A stretch of DNA of 64,000 nucleotides, taken from Ensifer adhaerens (lineage in GTDB: Bacteria > Pseudomonadota > Alphaproteobacteria > Rhizobiales > Rhizobiaceae). Each line of letters opens with the position of its first letter. The first letter of the stretch is position 1. Positions 1-8,198 of this stretch are shown here, one piece after another. The position numbers and the translations under genes are program-made. The notes under the pieces are model-generated. The model saw nothing but the letters and a program-made list of their open reading frames with translations. It had not been told where the DNA came from and made no database searches. The stretch is from NCBI RefSeq assembly GCF_002940685.1, contig NZ_PNFP01000003.1, positions 480,176-544,175 on the forward strand, in the 5' to 3' direction.

Positions 1-684
1 GAACCGGCCACTGATGCGGCCATCACGCAGCGCCACGATACTGTCTGCAAGGCGGCGGATATCCGACATGCGGTGCGAGATATAGAGAATGGCGACGCCG
101 CGCGCCTTCAGCCGGTCGACGAGATCGAAAAGCCGGTCAGCCTCCGCGCTCGACAGCGACGAGGTCGGCTCGTCGAGGATCAGCACCTTCGGCTCGTGCG
201 CCATGGCACGGGCGATCGCCACCATCTGGCGGTCGGCAAGCGTCAGGTCGTTGATGTTGGCGCCAAGGTCGATCGCAAGGCCCATGCGGGAGGCGACGGC
301 TGCCGCCTCGCGCCGGACCCGGCGCGGGTTGAAGAACAGCCGCGCGCCGCGTCCGTTCAGCCGGTCGAGGGTGAGATTGGTCGCCACATCGAGATCGGCG
401 ACGACCCCGTCATTGATGTTCTGGTGCACGGTGACAACGCCCGCGCGGATCGCTTCGGCCGGTGTCGTCGGCTCGAAGGGCATACCGGCGAGCGTGATCG
501 TGCCGGCATCGCGGGTGTAGACGCCGCTCAGGATGCGCACGAGCGTGGATTTGCCGGCGCCGTTGGCGCCCATCAGGACTGTAACCGCCCCTGCCTTGAG
601 ATCGAGGTCCACCCCTCTGAGCACCGGTACCGGCCCAAAGGATTTGCGCACGCCCTCAATGCGAAACACTGCCTGTTCGCTCAT
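1..684 (-). CDS. Sugar ABC importer ATP-binding protein, cut by window edge
   Basis: Reading the minus strand from the ATG at 684 gives MSEQAVFRIEGVRKSFG and a normal ribose/CUT2-type ATPase. It has Walker A (GANGAGKST), a signature region with NDLTLADRQMVAIARA, Walker B with DEPTSSL, and the ISHRM switch region. The frame is still open at base 1, so the C-terminal half (a second ATPase domain if it is RbsA-like) lies outside the window. A GGAGGAG ribosome site precedes the start. It is divergent from the mtnK-like gene across about 147 bp containing a palindrome. By family it energises import of a pentose-like sugar; by position the cargo is probably the substrate of the mtnK-mtnA-transketolase-RLP operon (inference). 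Confidence 0.93.
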   Translation of the reverse strand, partial: MSEQAVFRIEGVRKSFGPVPVLRGVDLDLKAGAVTVLMGANGAGKSTLVRILSGVYTRDAGTITLAGMPFEPTTPAEAIRAGVVTVHQNINDGVVADLDVATNLTLDRLNGRGARLFFNPRRVRREAAAVASRMGLAIDLGANINDLTLADRQMVAIARAMAHEPKVLILDEPTSSLSSAEADRLFDLVDRLKARGVAILYISHRMSDIRRLADSIVALRDGRISGRF

Positions 685-725
685 TCTCTCCTCCCGATGA
701 AGGCAGGTTAGGATAGGCTTCCGTC

Positions 726-748
726 AAATGTCAAGGCCATTGACATTT
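726..748. promoter_or_regulatory. Perfect inverted repeat, likely operator between the ABC and mtnK-like operons
   Basis: AAATGTCAA and TTGACATTT are perfect 9-bp arms around GGCCA. The right arm contains a consensus -35 (TTGACA) pointing at the mtnK-like gene. The position in a divergent gap suggests one regulator controls uptake and catabolism together. No regulator gene is visible beside it, so the binding protein is unknown. Confidence 0.6.
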
Positions 749-831
749 GCTATCATGCCGCCTTAGTTGTGACCACACACGGCATGGCTGCGAGCGGTGG
801 AGGCCCGCGCCATGCGTTGGAGGAGAACGAT

Positions 832-2103
832 ATGGACAAGCAGGTCTTCAAGGCGCTGAGCGCCGCGACGTTGCCGGAAAAACTCGGTGGCAACGCCGTT
901 CTGAGAGAAAAGATCGGGGCGGACTCGTCGCGCTGGAGCGTCAAGGAAGTTGGCGACGGCAACCTCAACCTGGTCTTCATCGTGACGGGCGACACGGGTG
1001 CTGCCATCGTCAAGCAGGCGCTGCCCTATGTGCGCCTTGTCGGCGAAAGCTGGCCGCTGCCGCTGAAGCGCTCCTACTTCGAATATCACGCGCTGAAGCG
1101 CCAGGCTGCGCGCGACCCCGGGCTTGTGCCGGAGATCTATTTCTTCGACGAATCCCAGGCGCTCATCGTCATGGAATTCCTGACGCCTCACGTCATTTTG
1201 AGGCGCGCGCTGATCGACGGGCGGCAACTGCCGAAGATCGGCCGTGATCTCGGTCTCTTCGTTGCACGCACGCTCTTTCGCGGCTCTGATCTCTCGATGG
1301 CCACGCGCGAGAAGAAGGCGGACCTTGCGCTTTTCGCCGACAATATCGAGCTCTGCGATATCACCGAGAACCTGGTGTTTTCCGACCCCTATTTCGAGGC
1401 CGAACTCAATCGCCACACCACGCCGCAACTCGATCCCGTTGTCGCCGAGCTCCGCGCCGACCGCGACCTCAAGGTCGAGGCGCAGCGGCTGAAACATCTG
1501 TTCTCGGCAAAAGCCGAAACGCTCTGCCACGGCGACCTGCATACAGGGTCAGTGATGGTGACCGACGACGAAACCCGCGTCATCGACCCGGAGTTTGCCT
1601 TTTACGGACCGATCAGCTTCGACGTCGGCATGCTGCTCGCCAACTTCTGGATGAGCTACTTCTCGCAGAGTGGCCACGAAAGCGCGCCCAGTGCCCGCGA
1701 CGGCATGCGCGCCTATCTGCTCGATACGATCGAAGTCATCTGGGAGACCTTCCGCGCCGAATTCGCCCATCTCTGGCGGACGGAGCGCAACGGCATTCTC
1801 TACCAGGCAAGCCTCTTTGAGGCGCGCAACGACCCGTTCGGCGCCGAACAGGCGCTCGACATCGTCATCGACGAGATCTGGCGCGAGATGCTGGGCTTTG
1901 CCGGCGTCGAGATGCATCGCCGCATCCTGGGCCTCGCCCACAATGCCGATTTCGAAACCATCGCCGATCCCGACCGCCGTGCCGCCTGCGAAGAAAAGGC
2001 GCTGAAGCTTGGGCGTCATCTCGCCGTCAACCGGCACCATATCCATAGCCTCAAGGACATCCGCGCACTTGCGGAGCGCCTTCAGAAGGAGACATCAGCG
2101 TGA
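832..2103 (+). CDS. mtnK: S-methyl-5-thioribose kinase-like sugar kinase
   Basis: The 423-residue protein has the MtnK/aminoglycoside-phosphotransferase fold signatures: a nucleotide loop GDGNLNLVF near residues 41-49, the catalytic Brenner motif HGDLHTGS (Asp about 235) and the metal-binding IDPEFAFYG about residues 251-259. The family phosphorylates the anomeric hydroxyl of 5-methylthioribose. The ATG at 832 is chosen because GGAGGA sits about 7 bases upstream; an in-frame ATG at 769 has no such site. The gene overlaps the GTG of the mtnA gene by 4 bases. A 5-deoxyribose or another 5-modified ribose is an equally possible substrate, since this family is known to tolerate 5-substituent changes and no classical methionine-salvage genes follow. 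Confidence 0.88.
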   Translation: MDKQVFKALSAATLPEKLGGNAVLREKIGADSSRWSVKEVGDGNLNLVFIVTGDTGAAIVKQALPYVRLVGESWPLPLKRSYFEYHALKRQAARDPGLVPEIYFFDESQALIVMEFLTPHVILRRALIDGRQLPKIGRDLGLFVARTLFRGSDLSMATREKKADLALFADNIELCDITENLVFSDPYFEAELNRHTTPQLDPVVAELRADRDLKVEAQRLKHLFSAKAETLCHGDLHTGSVMVTDDETRVIDPEFAFYGPISFDVGMLLANFWMSYFSQSGHESAPSARDGMRAYLLDTIEVIWETFRAEFAHLWRTERNGILYQASLFEARNDPFGAEQALDIVIDEIWREMLGFAGVEMHRRILGLAHNADFETIADPDRRAACEEKALKLGRHLAVNRHHIHSLKDIRALAERLQKETSA

Positions 2104-3194
2104 AAGTCGGAGAACGCCACTACCATACGATCTGGCTCAACGAGGACGGCCGCTCCGTCGATATCATCGACCAACGCTGGCTGCCGCACGAGTTTCGCGT
2201 CGTAACCTTGAAGACGGTCGCGGACGTGGCCGTTGCCATCCGCGACATGTGGGTGCGTGGCGCGCCGCTGATCGGCGTCACGGCCGCCTACGGTGTCGCG
2301 ATCGCGATGGCGAAGGACCCGTCGGACGCGCATCTCGACGCCGTATGGGAAGAACTCAACGAAACCCGCCCGACCGCCATCAACCTGCGCTGGGCGCTGA
2401 ATGCAATGCGCGACCACCTGCGCCCCTTGCCGCAAGGCGAGCGTGCCAAGGCAGCCTATGATCGCGCCGCGGAGATCGCCGCGGAAGATGTCGAACTCAA
2501 TCGCGCCATCGGCGCAAACGGCCTGAAGGTCATCCGCGAGATTGCCGCGAAGAAGGGCCCGGGCGAACCCGTGCGCATCCTTACCCATTGCAATGCCGGC
2601 TGGCTTGCGACCGTCGACTATGGCACTGCGACCGCGCCCATCTACATGGCGGTCGAGGAAGGCATTCCGGTTCACGTCTATGTCGACGAGACGCGCCCGC
2701 GCAATCAGGGCGCCTATCTCACCGCCTGGGAGATGAACGGCCACGGCGTGCCGCACACGCTGATCGTCGACAATGCCGGCGGACACCTGATGCAGCATGG
2801 CGATGTCGACATGGTCATCGTCGGCACGGACCGCACGACGGCCAACGGCGATGTCTGCAACAAGATCGGCACCTATCTGAAGGCGCTGGCCGCGCGCGAC
2901 AACGGTGTGCCCTTCTACGTCGCCCTCCCCTCGCCGACGATCGACTGGACGGTTCGCGACGGGGTCAAGGAAATCCCGATCGAGGAGCGCACCGCCGACG
3001 AGGTGAGCTTCGTCCAGGGGCGCGCGAGCGACGGCACGATTGCCAGTGTGCGCATCTCGCCGGAAGGCAGCCCCGCCGCCAATCCGGCCTTCGACGTCAC
3101 GCCCGCGCGCCTCATCACCGGCCTGATCACCGAGCGCGGCATCGCAACGCCGTCGCCCGAAGGCCTCAAGGCGCTTTTCCCAGAACGGAGCTGA
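2100..3194 (+). CDS. mtnA: S-methyl-5-thioribose-1-phosphate isomerase
   Basis: This 364-residue protein of the eIF2B-related aldose-phosphate isomerase family converts methylthioribose-1-phosphate to methylthioribulose-1-phosphate. It carries [16 protein letters not shown] near residues 48-63. The catalytic cysteine is in THCNAG (Cys164) and the catalytic aspartate in [11 protein letters not shown] (Asp244), with the spacing of characterised MtnA enzymes. The GTG start is supported by AAGGAG 8 bases upstream and by overlap with the mtnK stop. Next comes a transketolase pair rather than mtnB/mtnC, so the ketose phosphate is probably not routed through the usual dehydratase step. Confidence 0.93.
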   Translation: MKVGERHYHTIWLNEDGRSVDIIDQRWLPHEFRVVTLKTVADVAVAIRDMWVRGAPLIGVTAAYGVAIAMAKDPSDAHLDAVWEELNETRPTAINLRWALNAMRDHLRPLPQGERAKAAYDRAAEIAAEDVELNRAIGANGLKVIREIAAKKGPGEPVRILTHCNAGWLATVDYGTATAPIYMAVEEGIPVHVYVDETRPRNQGAYLTAWEMNGHGVPHTLIVDNAGGHLMQHGDVDMVIVGTDRTTANGDVCNKIGTYLKALAARDNGVPFYVALPSPTIDWTVRDGVKEIPIEERTADEVSFVQGRASDGTIASVRISPEGSPAANPAFDVTPARLITGLITERGIATPSPEGLKALFPERS

Positions 3195-3198
3195 GACG

Positions 3199-4134
3199 AT
3201 GACACTCACGAACCGGGTTTCAACCGAAGAGATCGCGCTCGGCATCCGCCGGCGCGTGTTCTTCCACACGATGAAGAACAATGGCGGCTATCTGAGCCAG
3301 GCCTGCTCGGCAGCCGAAAGCCTTGCGCTGCTCTATAACGAACTGCTGACGCTGGGCGAGCCGACCCTTCCGAAGGTGCCGCTGCCGTTCCGCGGCGTTC
3401 CTTCGGCGCACAATCCCGACGCTTTCACCGGCGCCGGCTACCACGGACCGGTCGGGCCGGCATTCGACCGCTTCTTCATCTCGCCCGCCCACTATGCGCT
3501 CGTCATCTATTCGGCGTTGATCGAGATGGGGCGCATGGACGAACACGCGCTCGATCATTTCAACAAGGACGGCGGCTCGGTCGAGATGATCGGGGCCGAA
3601 CACAGTCCCGGCATGGAAGTGACGACCGGATCGCTGGCGCAGGGGCTTTCCATGGCCTCGGGCGTTGCCTGGGCACGGCTGCAGAAGAACGAGCCGGGCA
3701 AGATCTGGGTCTACATGTCGGATGGGGAGTTCCAGGAAGGACAGACCTGGGAGTGCCTTGCAGCGATGAGCTATCACGGCATCGAAAACATCCGCGTCGT
3801 CGTCGACGTGAACCGCCAGCAATGCGACGGCGCCATGTCGTCGGTGCTCGATCTCGGCGATCTCGCAGCCCGCGTCAGCGCCTTCGGCGTCACCTGCCGG
3901 TCGGTGGATGGCCACGATCTGGACGCGTTGAGAAACGCGGCCGGCAGCGCCGAACCCGGCAAGCCGCTGGTGATCCTCGCCAACACCTCGCCCTACCAGG
4001 GCATGGAGTTCCTGAAGAAACGTTTCCCGCGACTTCACTACGTTCGCTTCAAGAGCGCGGACGAGCGGCTGGAAATGCAGGCGGCACTTGCAGCCGAGCT
4101 CGGCGTCGACGTCGACGCAATGAAAGGGGCCTGA
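3199..4134 (+). CDS. Transketolase-like enzyme, N-terminal (TPP pyrophosphate-binding) subunit
   Basis: A 311-residue split-transketolase N subunit. The thiamine diphosphate/metal motif runs from MSDGEFQEGQ (about residues 173-182) to VVDVNRQQCDG (about 200-210); GGYLSQACSAAE near residues 31-42 and the HSPGMEVTTGSLAQGLS segment are typical of the family. Only 4 bases separate it from mtnA, and its partner starts 3 bases after its stop, so both are co-translated. Split transketolases of this sort include the apulose-4-phosphate transketolase AptAB. Here the genetic context suggests a modified pentulose phosphate as donor, which is inference. Confidence 0.9.
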   Translation: MTLTNRVSTEEIALGIRRRVFFHTMKNNGGYLSQACSAAESLALLYNELLTLGEPTLPKVPLPFRGVPSAHNPDAFTGAGYHGPVGPAFDRFFISPAHYALVIYSALIEMGRMDEHALDHFNKDGGSVEMIGAEHSPGMEVTTGSLAQGLSMASGVAWARLQKNEPGKIWVYMSDGEFQEGQTWECLAAMSYHGIENIRVVVDVNRQQCDGAMSSVLDLGDLAARVSAFGVTCRSVDGHDLDALRNAAGSAEPGKPLVILANTSPYQGMEFLKKRFPRLHYVRFKSADERLEMQAALAAELGVDVDAMKGA

Positions 4135-4136
4135 AC

Positions 4137-5138
4137 ATGGTCGAGATCGTCAACCGTCCCTACGCCAAGGCGTTCGAAACCTTCGCCACCGCGCGGCCTG
4201 AGGTCCTCTGCCTTTCCGCCGATCTGACCTCGTCCTGCGAGGTCGACGGCTTTCGCGACCGGCATCCGCAGCAGTTCCTCTCGCTCGGCATGGCCGAGCA
4301 GAACATGCTGTCCTTTGCCGGCGGGTTGGCGATGCAGGGCTACCGACCGTTCATTCATACCTTCTCGGTCTTCCTCTACCGCCGCCCCTACGACCAGCTC
4401 ATCAACTCCATCGCCTATTCCAATCGCAAGGTGCGGCTGATGGGTTTCCTGCCTGGTATCACCACGCCCGGCGGTATTACCCACCAGGCGATCGAGGACA
4501 TCGCCGTTCTGCGCGCCGTGCCGAACATGACGATCCTCGAGACGGGTGACGCGACCGAGGTGGAATCCGTGCTCGAAGTGGCCGACAGCATCGATGGGCC
4601 CGTCTATGTGCGCGTGCTCCGCGGCGAGGTTCCCCGTCTCTTTTCGACGCCTTTCGAATTCAACAAGCTGCGTGTTCTCTCAGAGGGCGACGACATTCTT
4701 GTCGTTTCCTCCGGCGTCTGCACCGAGGAGGCGCTGCGCGCCACCCAGCCGCTTCAGGCACGTGGCATCGGCATCACCCATCTGCACGCCTCGACCCTGA
4801 AACCCTTCGATCGCGACGGCCTGATCAAGGCGGCGCGCGGCAAGAAGGGGGTCGTCACGCTGGAAAACCACACCGTCGTCGGTGGCCTCGGCTCGCTTGT
4901 TGCGGAAATCCTGGCTGAAGAGGGCCTCGGCATTCGGCTGAAGCGGCTCGGCCTCAATGACACCTTCGCCCACGGCGCATCCAAACCCTACCTCATGAAG
5001 AAGTATGGCCTCGACGCCGGCGCGCTCGTCGGTGCCATCGGCGAACTTGTCGGCAAGACGCTCGCGATCGGCGAGGACGAATTGGCGGAGGTCCGCATCG
5101 ACCACGTGCATTCGGCGCAGAAGGCGGAGGCGCTCTAG
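4137..5138 (+). CDS. Transketolase-like enzyme, C-terminal (pyrimidine-binding) subunit
   Basis: A 333-residue partner of the preceding gene. It has the Pyr domain with the catalytic Glu in SLGMAEQNMLSFAGGLA (about residues 45-61), a middle segment GITTPGGITHQAIED lining the active site, and the C-terminal transketolase domain (VVTLENHTVVGGLGS). The ATG at 4137 follows AAAGGGG with good spacing; upstream in-frame sequence overlaps the partner gene and is not needed. Its stop overlaps the GTG of the RubisCO-like gene by one base, which couples the transketolase to that protein. The split form is about as long in total as single-chain transketolase. Confidence 0.9.
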   Translation: MVEIVNRPYAKAFETFATARPEVLCLSADLTSSCEVDGFRDRHPQQFLSLGMAEQNMLSFAGGLAMQGYRPFIHTFSVFLYRRPYDQLINSIAYSNRKVRLMGFLPGITTPGGITHQAIEDIAVLRAVPNMTILETGDATEVESVLEVADSIDGPVYVRVLRGEVPRLFSTPFEFNKLRVLSEGDDILVVSSGVCTEEALRATQPLQARGIGITHLHASTLKPFDRDGLIKAARGKKGVVTLENHTVVGGLGSLVAEILAEEGLGIRLKRLGLNDTFAHGASKPYLMKKYGLDAGALVGAIGELVGKTLAIGEDELAEVRIDHVHSAQKAEAL

Positions 5139-6256
5139 TGGCTTCGCGTTTCACCGTCACCTACTACGTCGGCGCTTCGGACGCCGAGGAAGCAAAGGCG
5201 CGCGCGCTCGACATTGCGCTGGAGCAGACCGTCGAAATCCCGCGAAACGCCGTTCCCAAGGGCTACGTCGAGGACGAGATCCTCGGAAAACTGGAGGCCC
5301 TGGAGCGTGACCCGGCCGGCCGGCCGGGTTTTCTCGCCTCGATCTCCTATTCCGACGATGACGTCGGCGGCGACTTTCTGCAGCTCCTGAACGTCATCTT
5401 CGGCAACAGCTCGATCAAGCCCGGCCTGAAGGTCGAGGATATCGGTCTTTCGCCGGGTATCCTTGCGCTTTGCACCGGGCCGCGGCACGGCATTGCCGGG
5501 CTTCGCGCCCGCGCAGGGGTGGGCGAAAGCCCCCTTCTGATGTCGGCGATCAAGCCGGTCGGGCTCTCCACATCCGAACTCGCCAGCCGCGCCCATGATT
5601 TTGCGCTTGGCGGCATGCACTACGTCAAGGACGACCATGGTCTCGTCGATCAAGCGACGTCGCCTTTTGCCGAAAGGCTGAAGGCCTGCATCGAGGCCGT
5701 CGGCGAAGCCAACGCAAAAACCGGCGGCAGCACCGGCTTCGTGCCGAATGTCACCGGGCCGGCAGGCGCTGTCATCGAGCGGGCGAAAGAGGCGCAGGCC
5801 GCCGGCGCCGGCGCCGTGATGCTGGCTCCGGCGCTCACCGGTTACGATGTGGTGCGCACGCTTGCAGCCGATCCGGGATTCACCTTGCCGATCGTTTCGC
5901 ATCCGGCCTTCTCCGGCGCGAATGTGGTCTCGGCCGATTGCGGCTTCTCGCACCGATCCTTCTTCGGCACGCTGCATCGCCTGATGGGTGCGGATGCCGT
6001 GATCTATCCGAACTTCGGCGGCCGTTTCGGCTTCACGCGCGACGAATGCCTGTCCATCGCCCAGGCCTGTGCGGTCGACATGGGCGGGCCGAAGGCGATC
6101 GTCGCGGCGCCCGGAGGCGGCATGACCTTCGAGCGGGTGCCCGAGATGCGCGAGGCCTATGGCAACGACGTCATGTATCTGATCGGCGGCGCCCTGCTTC
6201 AGCAGCCGAACCTCGTCGAGGCATGCCGCCGTCTGGTCGCGGCGGTCTATCGCTGA
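5138..6256 (+). CDS. RubisCO-like protein (form IV), non-carboxylating
   Basis: The 372-residue protein has the RubisCO large-subunit fold but is shorter than true RubisCO. It keeps the first active-site lysine (IKPVGLS, Lys139) and the carbamylated-lysine motif as KDDH (Lys164-Asp165-Asp166-His167), where RubisCO has KDDE, and His255 in SHPAFSG. The second KPK lysine and loop-6 lysine are not evident, which argues against CO2 fixation. The family includes MTRu-1-P enolase, MTRu-1-P isomerase and 3-oxo-isoapionate-4-phosphate decarboxylase. A GTG start follows GGAGG by 8 bases. Last gene of the operon; the reaction on the MtnA product or on a transketolase product is unresolved. Confidence 0.9.
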   Translation: MASRFTVTYYVGASDAEEAKARALDIALEQTVEIPRNAVPKGYVEDEILGKLEALERDPAGRPGFLASISYSDDDVGGDFLQLLNVIFGNSSIKPGLKVEDIGLSPGILALCTGPRHGIAGLRARAGVGESPLLMSAIKPVGLSTSELASRAHDFALGGMHYVKDDHGLVDQATSPFAERLKACIEAVGEANAKTGGSTGFVPNVTGPAGAVIERAKEAQAAGAGAVMLAPALTGYDVVRTLAADPGFTLPIVSHPAFSGANVVSADCGFSHRSFFGTLHRLMGADAVIYPNFGGRFGFTRDECLSIAQACAVDMGGPKAIVAAPGGGMTFERVPEMREAYGNDVMYLIGGALLQQPNLVEACRRLVAAVYR

Positions 6257-6634
6257 AGATATCGCGCAGGAGCTCCGCGGCGGCCTTGTGACAACGACGC
6301 GCTTTGGCCGCAGGCGCGTCGCCGGCGTGCATCTGTGCCGGTGTCGGCCAGGATCGCGCGGGTTCTGCTAGCGGACGGCCGGGCTTGGGACCAGACAGCC
6401 CTCCGGCGCCCATCCCGGTGCTCGCAGCGATCGGAATGCCAATATTCGCCAAGAGAGACCTTGACCGAAGACGGCGTCGAGCTGTGCCGGGACCGAAGAA
6501 CGCCTCCATCGTTTAGGCGCGGCAATTCCGGCGGGCTCGCTCAGGGAGCACTTGTAGCCCGATTTGAGTAAGCGTGTAATCATTGCTCGCCGACTTTGGC
6601 CGTGCTGCTATCTGCTCTCAACGAGAGCGCTGCC
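6257..6634. other. Gap after the RLP operon with no supported gene
   Basis: Several short frames cross this 378-bp gap, but none has a recognisable product or a ribosome site. No clear terminator hairpin with a T tract was seen. It may hold decayed coding sequence. Confidence 0.5.
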
Positions 6635-6883
6635 ATGTTTGACGATGAAATCGATGTCCCATGCCCCGAATGCGGCCACGAAAACGGAACGCCGGCCGCT
6701 TTGGTGAAGGCCAACGCCGAGCTCCCATGTGAACGATGCGGGACCGCTATCGCGCTGGAAGATCAGAAGCACATGCTCATCATCGAGCACGTTACGGGCA
6801 ACATTGCGAAACTGAGGCGCTCACTCGCCAAGTTCCGGAACTACGGTCACGGTGCCCGCCGAGGGACTCGAGGCAAGAAGTAA
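6635..6883 (+). CDS. Small zinc-ribbon-like hypothetical protein
   Basis: An 82-residue protein. An N-terminal CPEC (about residues 9-12) and a CERC (about residues 32-35) could form a four-cysteine zinc ribbon. The C-terminus is basic (KLRRSLAKFRNYGHGARRGTRGKK), which would suit nucleic-acid or membrane-surface contact. I chose the ATG at 6635, so the four cysteines sit near the N-terminus; an upstream ATG at 6596 adds 13 unremarkable residues. The gene stands alone between two operons and I do not recognise a named family. Confidence 0.55.
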   Translation: MFDDEIDVPCPECGHENGTPAALVKANAELPCERCGTAIALEDQKHMLIIEHVTGNIAKLRRSLAKFRNYGHGARRGTRGKK

Positions 6884-7042
6884 CGGCTTGGACACGCCTG
6901 CCATGAACCGCTTACCGCGCTACAGGCGGCTTTGATTGGGTCCAACGCGACGTCGTAGCTCGATGCGCTCAGGCCATCCAGCGGGGGCTCGTTGCCCCAG
7001 CTTGGATCCGGCGTCGGCGGAATGCGCGCTCGCGGCGGCTCC

Positions 7043-7873
7043 TCACGCAGCGATCAGTGTTCGCGTGAGCGGATGCCCGGCGTCGGCAAGGCCGTCGATG
7101 ACGCTGAAGTGGTGCTTGTCCGGTTCGATAACGGCCGCGGTGGTTGCCCCAAGTCCCGTCCAGATATTGGCTAGCAGGGCGCTCTGGCGCAGGAATTCCG
7201 CGCGTTCGCCGCCACCGACCCAGCACGTGATGCGGGCATTTTGCATCGGCCGAAGCAGCGCCGGACTCTGCGAGAGCGCCTCGGTCTCGTCGATCGCGAG
7301 CTTCTCGTTCATGGCGGTCGACATCAGCGGCCGCAGGTCATGAACGCCCGAGATCGAGACGACGTTGCGGATCCGCGCCTGCACGTCGGACGAAAGCGGC
7401 GCCGACACCGTGATCATTCGGCTGGCGAGATGCCCGCCGGCCGAATGGCCGGTCAGCATCAGCGGGCCGTCGACCAGTTTCGAAGCCTCGCTGATGGCAG
7501 CGGCGACCTCCTCGACGATGCCGCCGATACGGATCTCCGGGCAGAGCGTGTAGGACGGCATGGCAACGGCATAGCCGTGGCCGACGGCACCGGCGGCGAG
7601 ATGCGACCAGAAGCTCTTGTCGAGCTGCAGCCAAAAGCCGCCATGCACGAAGACGACCAGGCCCTTGGGCGCACCATCGGGGAAGAACAGGTCCATGCGG
7701 TTTCTGGGCCGTTCTCCGTAGGCGACATCAAGCTTCGCCAGCCCCGAAGCCGAAAGCGCGTTGCGGAATGTCTCCGACGGCCCAACCCATGCCTGCGGCC
7801 ACCGATCGCCGCGCGCAATGTTCGCGCCGTTGGCATAGGCGTCGTTCCAGTCGGAAACGCGGTGTTCCAGCAT
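7043..7873 (-). CDS. Alpha/beta hydrolase, likely N-formylkynurenine formamidase (arylformamidase)
   Basis: The 276-residue protein has the arylformamidase/esterase-lipase signature HGGFW (residues 77-81, oxyanion hole), the nucleophile elbow GHSAGG (Ser144), and a C-terminal His in PDKHHFSVIDGL (about 254-255). A GGGAGGAG site lies 7 bases before the ATG. It would hydrolyse N-formylkynurenine to kynurenine and formate, the step after tryptophan 2,3-dioxygenase, whose gene is in the divergent operon. This is the alpha/beta-hydrolase (animal/yeast-like) type and not the metal-dependent bacterial KynB type. The assignment rests on motif plus context; another short-chain esterase is possible. 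Confidence 0.72.
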   Translation of the reverse strand: MLEHRVSDWNDAYANGANIARGDRWPQAWVGPSETFRNALSASGLAKLDVAYGERPRNRMDLFFPDGAPKGLVVFVHGGFWLQLDKSFWSHLAAGAVGHGYAVAMPSYTLCPEIRIGGIVEEVAAAISEASKLVDGPLMLTGHSAGGHLASRMITVSAPLSSDVQARIRNVVSISGVHDLRPLMSTAMNEKLAIDETEALSQSPALLRPMQNARITCWVGGGERAEFLRQSALLANIWTGLGATTAAVIEPDKHHFSVIDGLADAGHPLTRTLIAA

Positions 7874-8198
7874 CGATGCACTCCTCCCTTGGATGTCTCC
7901 CCGAGCATAGAAATCGCCCGCTCCGGGAAGAAACGCAATGCCGCCCTTCGAAAAAACTTTAGGCTTGAAATAATTTTGGACTGGTGCGATGCTGCCCCAT
8001 GTTCAGCCGAGAAGTGGAGGTCTCGCTGTGCCTGTCTCGATCCCTGGAACCGTCGCTGTGACGGCCCGCCCCATCGGCAGCGATGCGATGGCGGCAGCGT
8101 GCGCACCCGCCAGGAATCCGCACGACGGCAAGACTTTTATCCGGCTTTGAAAAATGCCTGGGCAACAGGCAGGAACTGAACAAGGGAACAGCCGCCAT
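7874..8198. promoter_or_regulatory. Divergent control region of the kynurenine/anthranilate genes
   Basis: This 325-bp gap separates divergent genes of one pathway, so promoters for both must lie here or just inside it. I saw no strong palindrome and no regulator gene next to it. The AAGGGAAC before 8199 is the ribosome site of the ligase gene. Confidence 0.4.

Noticed and set aside
769..831. Longer start for the mtnK-like gene at 769
   Set aside because: No ribosome site precedes 769, while GGAGGA is well placed before 832; the 21 extra residues are not MtnK-like.
6304..6583. Short frames on both strands after the RLP gene
   Set aside because: They overlap each other, have no ribosome sites and no recognised family.
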